From Rhodobacteraceae bacterium UBA3087 (GTDB lineage Bacteria; Pseudomonadota; Alphaproteobacteria; Rhodobacterales; Rhodobacteraceae): a stretch of 6,085 bases of DNA. Both the position numbers and the translations under genes were made by a program. A model generated the notes under the pieces. That model was given only the letters and a program-made list of their open reading frames with translations, ran no database searches and had not been told where the DNA came from. Shown piece after piece: positions 1 to 5,888 of this stretch; the first letter of the stretch is position 1, and each line of letters opens with the position of its first letter. The stretch covers positions 1 to 6,085 of the forward strand of contig DFBF01000157.1 of the NCBI GenBank assembly GCA_002367285.1. The letters are read 5' to 3'.

Positions 1-269
1 ATGTCGATCGAGACCGGGGTTTCCTCGGTCCGATATTCGGTGCGCGGGCAGGGGTATTTCTTGCCCTGTTTGTTGGTGCACACGGCGGGCACGGTATAAG
101 GCACCGTCTGGCGGTGAATGGCATAGCCCCGATCAATATTGCCCTGCGCGGTCGCGATCTTCGACTGCAAGCTGCGGTATTCGGCAGAGGCCCGAGAGAT
201 GCACTGTTCCTGAGGCGTTGAACAGGCAGTGATCACAAGGCAGGCGGCAAGGGCGGCAAGGCGTTTCAT
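1..269 (-). CDS. Small lipoprotein, 3' end cut by window edge
   Basis: The first 89 residues are visible; the gene continues past position 1. The N-terminus is a lipoprotein signal peptide: basic MKR, a hydrophobic stretch (residues 4-15) and a lipobox LVITAC ending at Cys16, the expected lipidation site. Residue +2 is Ser rather than Asp, which by the E. coli Lol rule favours the outer membrane. The mature part is polar, with further cysteines at 23, 64 and 74 and a Lys/Arg/Thr-rich stretch near residues 66-82. I recognise no family. The ATG at 269 is chosen because it places the signal peptide correctly, although no clear Shine-Dalgarno sequence precedes it. It lies 74 bp downstream of uvrB in the same direction with no terminator between, so read-through transcription from uvrB is likely (inference). 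A link to DNA repair is not implied. Confidence 0.75.
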   Translation of the reverse strand, partial: MKRLAALAACLVITACSTPQEQCISRASAEYRSLQSKIATAQGNIDRGYAIHRQTVPYTVPAVCTNKQGKKYPCPRTEYRTEETPVSID

Positions 270-343
270 GGCAAGGGCTTTCGTCGTGGTACAGGCTTGC
301 GCAGCCTAGGGAGCCCATCTGGAATGGCAAGAGGCACATTGTC

Positions 344-2503
<2,160 letters not shown>

Positions 2504-2525
2504 GGTGATTCCTTTACGCCCCCTT

Positions 2526-2553
2526 AAGATGGTCTCTTTTTGTTCGCGTGCAA
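2526..2553 (-). promoter_or_regulatory. Candidate uvrB promoter
   Basis: On the minus strand a -35-like TTGCAC (2548-2553) is followed after 16 bp by a weak -10-like CATCTT (2526-2531). Start of transcription would fall near 2519, giving a leader of about 15 nt before the ATG at 2503. The hexamers are poor matches, as is common in high-GC alphaproteobacteria. The main support is that the candidate LexA box (2531-2545) lies between them. Confidence 0.3.
2531..2545 (-). promoter_or_regulatory. Candidate LexA (SOS) box of uvrB
   Basis: On the uvrB sense strand the site reads GAACAAAAAGAGACC, that is GAAC-N7-GACC. The alphaproteobacterial LexA box is the direct repeat GAAC-N7-GAAC (GTTC-N7-GTTC), so one half is perfect, the spacing is exact, and the other half has one mismatch. 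It ends 28 bp before the uvrB start codon, inside the spacer of a candidate promoter, where a repressor would block RNA polymerase. LexA control of uvr genes is well known. That this imperfect site is used is inference. Confidence 0.55.
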
Positions 2554-2575
2554 GGGGGCGTGCGGCGTCACGATG

Positions 2576-2610
2576 GTCTGTGCTGTCAGGGTCTGTGCTG
2601 TCAGGGTCTG
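2576..2610. repeat. 15-bp tandem repeat upstream of uvrB
   Basis: The unit GTCTGTGCTGTCAGG occurs twice with no differences (2576-2590 and 2591-2605), followed by a partial third copy GTCTG (2606-2610). Because 15 is a multiple of 3, it keeps the uvrB frame open and would encode repeated Asp-Pro-Asp-Ser-Thr on the minus strand. It lies 73-107 bp before the chosen uvrB start, upstream of the candidate promoter, and probably arose by replication slippage. Confidence 0.85.
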
Positions 2611-2710
2611 TCAGCATGGTGGGCCTGCCGGGCGGGTATGACCCGGACCGCAGGGATTGGAAATTTGATCAAAATATTGCATGGCGGGCGTGGGGGCCGT
2701 GATGGGAGCT

Positions 2711-2776
2711 ATGAAGATTGATGTTCGAAAGGCCGGGGTCGAGGACGCGCCAGCAATGGCTGGCAAAGAGGGCTGA
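2711..2776 (+). pseudogene. Truncated GNAT acetyltransferase remnant
   Basis: An ATG at 2711, with GGGAG just upstream, opens a frame encoding MKIDVRKAGVEDAPAMA and then GKEG before a TGA at 2774-2776. The first 17 residues are a typical start of a GNAT-family N-acetyltransferase: a first beta strand of the form I-x-V-R-x-A, then x-x-E-D-A-x-x-[ML]-A entering helix 1. A functional member needs about 150-180 residues, and no acetyl-CoA-binding motif (Q/R-x-x-G-x-G/A) appears in any frame downstream. I read this as the 5' stub of a lost gene divergent from uvrB, cut after the Met-Ala codons near 2761 by deletion or insertion. A short chance ORF with a lucky match is the alternative. An in-frame ATG at 2702 is also possible. 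Confidence 0.45.
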
Positions 2777-2916
2777 CCTCCCCATATTTCGCGAATTGAG
2801 CGACAGAAGTCGCCGGGCTATTTCGTAAGAGAGGACAGGCGCCCCCGGGTGCTTCGGTCCTTGCGGACAGGGCCTCGTCCTTGAGGATGGGGAGGGTTTG
2901 GTTGGTGCCTGACCTT
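2777..2916. other. Dense self-complementary non-coding segment
   Basis: This stretch after the GNAT stub has no credible ORF but many inverted repeats. A hairpin GCGAC-AGAA-GTCGC lies at 2800-2813. A long-range stem pairs 2831-2843 with 2904-2916 (12 pairs including two G-U, one A/A mismatch; core CAGGCGCC with GGTGCCTG). Inside it are two small hairpins: GTCC-TTGC-GGAC (2857-2868) and CCTC-GTCCTT-GAGG (2873-2886). They contain an 11-bp near-direct repeat, GTCCTTGCGGA (2857-2867) and GTCCTTGAGGA (2877-2887). A competing 9-bp inverted repeat pairs CCTCCCCAT (2777-2785) with ATGGGGAGG (2887-2895). It could be a structured RNA, a dispersed intergenic repeat, or a degraded mobile-element end. I recognise no RNA family. 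Confidence 0.4.
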
Positions 2917-2951
2917 CCCCAGAGGCCCGAGAGCTTTGTGACCTGCCGGAA

Positions 2952-2959
2952 ATGGTTAA
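2952..2959 (-). promoter_or_regulatory. Possible CtrA half-site
   Basis: The minus strand reads TTAACCAT, the half-site linked to the cell-cycle and motility regulator CtrA in Rhodobacterales (full consensus TTAA-N7-TTAA). No second TTAA sits at the correct spacing. An 8-bp match in a 6-kb window can arise by chance, so this is only a pointer. It lies about 40-70 bp upstream of the candidate small-RNA promoter. Confidence 0.2.
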
Positions 2960-2989
2960 CAACTTCTTACCACTCTAAGGAGAATTAAT

Positions 2990-3019
2990 TTGAATAAAAA
3001 ACAACCCAAAGTGTATTTT
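2990..3019 (+). promoter_or_regulatory. Candidate promoter for small RNA
   Basis: TTGAAT (2990-2995) and TATTTT (3014-3019) are each 4/6 matches to sigma-70 hexamers, separated by 18 bp in a locally AT-rich stretch. Transcription would begin near 3025 and run into the hairpin at 3074-3134 and the terminator at 3180-3209. A second option is TTGCGA (3024-3029), 17 bp, TAGCGT (3047-3052), starting near 3059. Neither is strong alone. Confidence 0.3.
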
Positions 3020-3049
3020 TTTCTTGCGAGGTTGAAACCGTCAGAGTAG
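2990..3049 (+). CDS. Possible 19-residue small ORF with TTG start
   Basis: A TTG codon at 2990 is preceded by TAAGGAG (2976-2982), a seven-base match to the anti-Shine-Dalgarno sequence, with an ideal 7-nt gap. The frame encodes MNKKQPKVYFFLARLKPSE and stops with TAG at 3047-3049. The peptide has a basic start, a short hydrophobic centre (VYFFLA) and a basic end. It is too short for a stable domain and I recognise no family. It could be a leader peptide, a membrane-active small protein, or a remnant start of a lost gene. Its codons (AAA, TTT, AAT) are unlike the GC-rich neighbours. Caution: the start overlaps a -35-like sequence (2990-2995), so it would need a transcript starting further upstream. 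Confidence 0.3.
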   Translation: MNKKQPKVYFFLARLKPSE

Positions 3050-3073
3050 CGTTAAGGGGCAAGCAGCAGAACA

Positions 3074-3134
3074 GACTGTCGATCCTGGCGAACACCCACC
3101 CCACCCCTCGCTCCCTTGCCAGTGATCGACAGTC
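3074..3134. repeat. 16-bp-stem hairpin with G-quadruplex loop
   Basis: The left arm GACTGTCGATCCTGGC (3074-3089) pairs with GCCAG (3118-3122) and GATCGACAGTC (3124-3134), leaving one unpaired T at 3123. All 16 pairs are Watson-Crick. The 28-nt loop carries CCC (3095-3097), CCCC (3099-3102), CCCC (3104-3107) and CCC (3113-3115), separated by 1, 1 and 5 nt. The minus strand of the loop therefore fits the G3+N1-7 four-tract G-quadruplex rule at 3095-3115, and the plus strand fits an i-motif. Such a stem would be extruded or folded easily in DNA or RNA. Confidence 0.85.
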
Positions 3135-3179
3135 GACCCTGCATTTTGAGATTTTCAGTATGTGATTGTAGATGGTTTT

Positions 3180-3209
3180 GCCCCGGGTCCGTCCCGGGGC
3201 TTTGTTTTT
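3180..3209 (+). terminator. Strong Rho-independent terminator
   Basis: GCCCCGGG (3180-3187) pairs perfectly with CCCGGGGC (3193-3200) around the 5-nt loop TCCGT. It is followed directly by TTTGTTTTT (3201-3209). The T tract sits only on the plus-strand exit side, so it ends plus-strand transcription. No annotated protein gene lies just upstream on that strand, which implies a transcript of another kind, here the putative small RNA or small ORF. Confidence 0.85.
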
Positions 3210-3232
3210 CGTGCCCTGAGGTCTGAGAGGGC

Positions 3233-3261
3233 TTGCGAAACCGGTGTGGGTTTCGGATAAG
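3233..3261 (+). promoter_or_regulatory. Candidate promoter of the complex I gene
   Basis: TTGCGA (3233-3238) and GATAAG (3256-3261) are spaced 17 bp apart, giving a start near 3268 and a 23-nt leader. The spacer contains a perfect 7-bp inverted repeat CGAAACC/GGTTTCG (3236-3242, 3249-3255), which could be an operator or chance. The position after the terminator at 3180-3209 supports an independent transcription unit. Confidence 0.35.
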
Positions 3262-3290
3262 GTGGGGCTGAAGTTCGAAGGAGTCTGCCC

Positions 3291-3602
3291 ATGCGCGCCC
3301 GTATTTATCAGCCTGCCCGCAATGCCATGTCCTCAGGTCTTGGCAAAACGCGTGTCTGGGTTCTGGAACATGCTGCCGACGCAGCGCGTGAGCTTGATCC
3401 GCTGATGGGCTGGACGGGATCGACGGACACGCAAAGCCAGGTGCGTTTGCGGTTTGACAGCAAAGAGGCTGCGATCGCCTATGCGGAAGAACACGGCATC
3501 GACGCCCTGGTTTCAGATCCGCACAAGCGCAAACCGGTGATCCGTCCGGGTGGCTATGGCGAGAATTTCGCCACCAATCGACGGACGCCCTGGACCCACT
3601 AG
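3291..3602 (+). CDS. ETC complex I subunit, NDUFS4 family
   Basis: The 103-residue protein belongs to the NDUFS4 (18 kDa, AQDQ) family of NADH:ubiquinone oxidoreductase accessory subunits. These are known in mitochondria and in alphaproteobacterial complex I such as that of Paracoccus, where they stabilise the peripheral arm near the NADH-oxidising module. Visible family features are the N-terminal RIYQPARNAMSSG (4-16), the central MGWTGSTDTQSQVRLRF (39-55) followed by the helix SKEAAIAYAEEHGI (57-70), and the conserved C-terminal NFATNRRTPWTH (92-103). No targeting peptide is present, as expected for a cytoplasm-facing bacterial subunit. The ATG at 3291 is preceded by GAAGGAG with a 7-nt gap. 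The gene stands alone, away from any nuo operon, which is usual for these accessory subunits. Confidence 0.93.
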   Translation: MRARIYQPARNAMSSGLGKTRVWVLEHAADAARELDPLMGWTGSTDTQSQVRLRFDSKEAAIAYAEEHGIDALVSDPHKRKPVIRPGGYGENFATNRRTPWTH

Positions 3603-3637
3603 CGGGTCCGTTGAAAAAACGCTTTTGAAACGACATC

Positions 3638-3671
3638 GGGCTGGCAAACGCCGGGGGCTGGCAAACGCTGG
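3638..3671. repeat. 17-bp tandem duplication
   Basis: GGGCTGGCAAACGCCGG (3638-3654) is followed directly by GGGCTGGCAAACGCTGG (3655-3671), 16 of 17 bases the same. It lies between the convergent complex I gene and the hydrolase gene. The second copy runs into GGCCCTTTTCTTT and forms a weak GGGC/GCCC stem before the T tract, so it may serve as a poor terminator for the complex I gene. Confidence 0.75.
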
Positions 3672-3681
3672 CCCTTTTCTT
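3655..3681 (+). terminator. Weak candidate terminator after the complex I gene
   Basis: GGGC (3655-3658) can pair with GCCC (3671-3674) with two inner mismatches and an inner GC pair, followed by TTTTCTTT. The stem is short and imperfect. The T-rich tail and the position 70 bp after the stop codon are the main support. Confidence 0.25.
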
Positions 3682-3786
3682 TGGCAGGCCCGGCCTGTGT
3701 GTTTGGGGACGGGGGAGGTCTGTGTCGCGGTTTGCCCAGAGATCGCGCATCAATGCGCCCCGCCACCGGCTTTCCAAGACAGTGCG

Positions 3787-4545
3787 CTAGGCGTTCAGGA
3801 AGGCGCGCGCTGCGGCTTCGAATTCCCGTGGTTTTTCGGCATGCAACCAGTGCCCTGCGCCGGGGATCTTGGCCTGTTTGGCCTGCGGGAACAGGCGTTT
3901 GATGATGGGGCGGTGGTCGGGCAATACATAATCCGAAACCGCGCCGGACAGAAATAAGGTGGGTCCGTCAAACTGGCCGGACACTGTTGGAAAGCCGGTG
4001 ATCAGCTCCATGTCGCGTTCCAGAACGTCCAGGTTAAACCGCCACGCGCGCCCTGTAACATCCAGTGATTGCAGCAGAAAGGCGCGCACGTCGCGTTCGG
4101 GGATTGCCTGTGTCAAAGCTGCATCGGCATCGGCGCGGGTGTGAATGCCGCTCAGGTCCAGCGTGCGCATGGCGTGGATCAGATGCACCTGCGTGTGGCT
4201 ATAGGCGACTGGCGCAATGTCTGCGACAACCAGACGGCGCACGCGGGCGGGGGCCTCCAGGGCCAGCACCATGGACCCTTTGCCGCCCATCGAATGGCCG
4301 ATCACGTCGGCCTGACCGCCGATCGTCTCTACTACCCGGCCCAAATCGCCGGCCAGATCGTGGTAACTGTGCGTTGCCTCCCAACCGCTGGCGCCATGGT
4401 TGCGCATGTCGACCGTCACCACGCGGCGCTGATCGGCCAGCCGTTTGGCGATCACGCCCCAGTTGCGCCCTGAGCCATACAGGCCGTGCACGATCAGGAT
4501 CGGTGGGCGGGTGGCGTCATCGCCAAAGCTTTGCATCTCTAACAT
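3787..4545 (-). CDS. Alpha/beta hydrolase, YbfF-like esterase
   Basis: A 252-residue cytoplasmic alpha/beta-hydrolase most like the YbfF esterase group, which hydrolyses short- and medium-chain acyl esters and acyl-CoA in E. coli. The physiological substrate is unknown. The oxyanion-hole segment HGLYGSGRNW is at 20-29, followed by VDMRNHGAS (45-53). The nucleophile elbow is GHSMGG with Ser85. Asp205 in SDYVLPD is the canonical acid (Asp109 in VVADIAP is a family-conserved alternative), and the catalytic His is His232 in GAGHWLHAEKP. No signal peptide is present. The ATG at 4545 has AGGA only 3 nt upstream, so the in-frame ATG at 4536 cannot be excluded. The gene converges on the complex I gene and diverges from the 120-residue membrane protein across a 70-bp gap. 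Confidence 0.9.
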   Translation of the reverse strand: MLEMQSFGDDATRPPILIVHGLYGSGRNWGVIAKRLADQRRVVTVDMRNHGASGWEATHSYHDLAGDLGRVVETIGGQADVIGHSMGGKGSMVLALEAPARVRRLVVADIAPVAYSHTQVHLIHAMRTLDLSGIHTRADADAALTQAIPERDVRAFLLQSLDVTGRAWRFNLDVLERDMELITGFPTVSGQFDGPTLFLSGAVSDYVLPDHRPIIKRLFPQAKQAKIPGAGHWLHAEKPREFEAAARAFLNA

Positions 4546-4568
4546 GGGTCCTGATTACCTGCTGTGTG

Positions 4569-4597
4569 TTGAGTGCGAAAGGCCTGTCGTTTAGGGT
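4569..4597 (+). promoter_or_regulatory. Weak candidate promoter in divergent gap
   Basis: TTGAGT (4569-4574) and TAGGGT (4592-4597) are 17 bp apart, 19 bp before the ATG at 4616. The -35 is a 4/6 match and the -10 only 3/6. The 70-bp gap between two divergent genes must hold a promoter for each, but I see no convincing one for the minus strand. Confidence 0.25.
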
Positions 4598-4615
4598 TCG
4601 GCCAAAGGGGGCCCC

Positions 4616-4978
4616 ATGGAGTTGCAGGCACGCGCCGACCGTTTGGCGCATTTGATCGAGGAGCGGCTGGATGTGCGTGGCACCGGGCTTGAGGCCAAGC
4701 TGCGCCGCGCCGGGCGCCTGTTGCCCAAGCATATCCGGGCCGAGGCGGGCCTGTTGGTCGAGGCCATGGCCGTTCAGGGGCATCCGAAACTGTCGCGCCA
4801 GGTCGATATGGTGCGATTGGCACGGGCGGCGAAGGTGGTCGAAAACTATCTGTTGGACATCAACCCCTGGGATCGCCGTCGTGCCATCGTGCTGAATTGG
4901 TTGGCTGTGAATGCCTTTAACCTGCTGGTGATTGGTGCCGTGGGTCTGGCCGTTCTGCTGTGGCGCGGCTTTCTGTGA
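4616..4978 (+). CDS. C-terminally anchored membrane protein, unknown function
   Basis: I do not recognise the family. The 120-residue protein has a charged, helix-prone N-terminal part (residues 1-90; Arg/Lys/Glu/Leu-rich, for example RADRLAHLIEERLD and GLEAKLRRAGRLLP) and a single C-terminal membrane helix (about 92-116) ending in WRGFL. The basic DRRR (86-89) just before the helix predicts a cytoplasmic N-terminus and a C-terminus at or across the inner membrane. No signal peptide is seen. The ATG at 4616 follows AAAGGGGGCCCC, a usable but G-heavy ribosome binding site. Codon use (GCC, CTG, GGC, third-position G/C) matches neighbouring genes, so it is likely real. Its last 62 bp overlap the 3' end of the DUF817 gene on the other strand, so no dedicated terminator can separate them. 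Confidence 0.75.
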   Translation: MELQARADRLAHLIEERLDVRGTGLEAKLRRAGRLLPKHIRAEAGLLVEAMAVQGHPKLSRQVDMVRLARAAKVVENYLLDINPWDRRRAIVLNWLAVNAFNLLVIGAVGLAVLLWRGFL

Positions 4979-5804
4979 CCCCCAACGCGTCGCGGTAAAC
5001 CAAGGTCACGGTGACGAAGCTGACAAAAAGCAACAGATACCAGCTGCCCATCTTGGCAAAGCTGACCCAGTCCAGCGTGGCTTGGCCAGTATAGACCCAG
5101 GTGCCGGTGTTGGTGCCGATGTTTTCGGCGATCCACAGGAAAAAGCTGGTGAACAGGGCCGCGACGGGCAGTGGCATCCAATAGGTGGCGCCGATCACGA
5201 ACCAGATGCGGGTGCGGGCAAACAGCACGATCGTGGCGGCGAACAGACCCAATCGGATATCTGGCGCGAAATGATGGGTGAAAAAGTTTGCATATATCGC
5301 CGCCGCCAGAACCAACGTCATCCAGTACGGTGGATATGGGGCAAAGCGCATGTCAAAGATGCGGATCACGCGGGCGATATAGCTGCCGACGCTTGCGTAC
5401 ATGAAACCCGAAAACATCGGCACTCCCCACAGCTTTAGCAGCCCGGGTTCCGGATAGGCCCAGCTGCCGGCCTGAACCTTGAACACCTCCATTGCCGTGC
5501 CGGTCAGGTGAAACAGCAAAATCACCCGCGCCTCGCGCCATGTTTCCAGGCGCAGCGCCAGAAAGCTGCCCTGTAGGCCAACAGCGTACAGCACCAGTAC
5601 GTCATAGCGTGCAAGCGCCCAGTCGGGCGACCAAATGGCCTTGCTGACCAAAATTCCCAGCAACATCATGACGCCGAACAGGCAGGCCCAGCCCTGTTTC
5701 AGCACAAACATGACAAGTTCGGCCAAGCTGTGGGGCAGGCGGGTGCGCACCGCATCGCCCAATCGGCGTTCAAGGGTGCGGGTTTGCAACGTCGTGGTTT
5801 CCAT
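4917..5804 (-). CDS. DUF817 family multi-pass membrane protein
   Basis: A 295-residue integral inner-membrane protein of the DUF817 family, function unknown. About eight hydrophobic segments can be seen, roughly at 38-56, 66-86, 93-108, 125-146, 160-178, 184-200, 205-226 and 251-270. Conserved-looking polar motifs within or near the membrane include EVFKVQAGSWAYPEP (106-120), GVPMFSGFMYASVGSYI (127-143) and WIAENIGTNTGTWVYTG (224-240), which could form a binding or catalytic pocket (inference). The reading frame is open to 5957, but the extra 51 residues look non-coding and cover the shared promoter, so I choose the ATG at 5804 preceded by GGAGAG. The last ~20 residues (276-295, polar, Arg/Pro-rich) lie entirely in the tail-to-tail overlap with the plus-strand gene and may be a lineage-specific extension. 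A TetR regulator is transcribed divergently. Confidence 0.85.
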   Translation of the reverse strand: METTTLQTRTLERRLGDAVRTRLPHSLAELVMFVLKQGWACLFGVMMLLGILVSKAIWSPDWALARYDVLVLYAVGLQGSFLALRLETWREARVILLFHLTGTAMEVFKVQAGSWAYPEPGLLKLWGVPMFSGFMYASVGSYIARVIRIFDMRFAPYPPYWMTLVLAAAIYANFFTHHFAPDIRLGLFAATIVLFARTRIWFVIGATYWMPLPVAALFTSFFLWIAENIGTNTGTWVYTGQATLDWVSFAKMGSWYLLLFVSFVTVTLVYRDALGVTESRATAERPDPRHQSPAG

Positions 5805-5831
5805 TCCCCCAATCTCTCCAGATTGCACGTC

Positions 5832-5860
5832 TTGTCCAGCCCGGGATGGCGGGTTATTGT
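5832..5860 (+). promoter_or_regulatory. Candidate promoter of the TetR-family gene
   Basis: TTGTCC (5832-5837) and TATTGT (5855-5860) are each 4/6 matches to the sigma-70 consensus with an ideal 17-bp spacer. Transcription would start near 5867, about 22 nt before the ATG at 5889. The -10 and start site are overlapped by the palindrome at 5857-5875. Confidence 0.45.
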
Positions 5861-5875
5861 GAACGAGGTTCAGAA
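5857..5875. promoter_or_regulatory. Candidate TetR-family operator palindrome
   Basis: The sequence TTGTGAACGAGGTTCAGAA has perfect TGAAC/GTTCA arms around a 3-bp GAG spacer (5860-5872) and a further matching TT/AA pair outside one mismatched pair. TetR-family dimers usually bind palindromes of 15-20 bp. This one overlaps the candidate -10 and start of the regulator's own promoter and lies 53 bp before the DUF817 start codon. Repression of both genes is therefore the simplest reading (inference). Confidence 0.5.
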
Positions 5876-5888
5876 ATTCGGAGGCGAC

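Larger units (their letters stand above)
3022..3209 (+). ncRNA. Putative small RNA with terminator
   Basis: The segment has the parts of a free-standing bacterial small RNA gene: a candidate promoter, a stable 5' hairpin (3074-3134) with a long C/U-rich loop, a single-stranded U-rich linker (3135-3179, containing TTTT, ATTTTC and GTTTT runs) that could bind Hfq, and a strong Rho-independent terminator (3180-3209). The downstream complex I gene starts 81 bp after the terminator and has its own candidate promoter, which argues for a separate transcription unit. The loop is rich in CCC and CCCC runs, so pairing with G-rich ribosome binding sites is conceivable (inference). I recognise no named RNA family. 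The 5' end is uncertain (about 3025 or 3059). The alternative is an attenuator leader of the complex I gene. Confidence 0.45.

Noticed and set aside
2664..2673. TTTGATCAAA palindrome, FNR-like
   Set aside because: The FNR/FnrL site needs TTGAT-N4-ATCAA. Here the halves abut with no N4 spacer, so it is just a 10-bp palindrome around GATC.
2685..2706. G-rich run on the plus strand that looks like a second quadruplex
   Set aside because: It has only three tracts of three or more G in range, so it fails the four-tract rule.
2669..2962. 97-residue minus-strand ORF in the non-coding region
   Set aside because: Low-complexity Ser/Arg/Pro/His composition, no convincing ribosome binding site or family, and it lies over the inverted repeats and the GNAT remnant. 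It could reflect a repeat but not a protein I can support.
3745..3758. GCGCAT/ATGCGC inverted repeat as terminator of the hydrolase gene
   Set aside because: The loop is only 2-4 nt and no T tract follows on the minus strand, so it does not look like a Rho-independent terminator.
3052..3777. 241-residue minus-strand ORF
   Set aside because: Antisense to the NDUFS4-family gene, the terminator and the hairpin; random-looking composition.
4069..4473. 134-residue plus-strand ORF
   Set aside because: Shadow of the alpha/beta hydrolase gene, whose catalytic motifs are all on the minus strand.
4932..5438. 168-residue plus-strand ORF
   Set aside because: Shadow of the DUF817 gene; highly polar His/Gln/Asp/Gly composition with no family.
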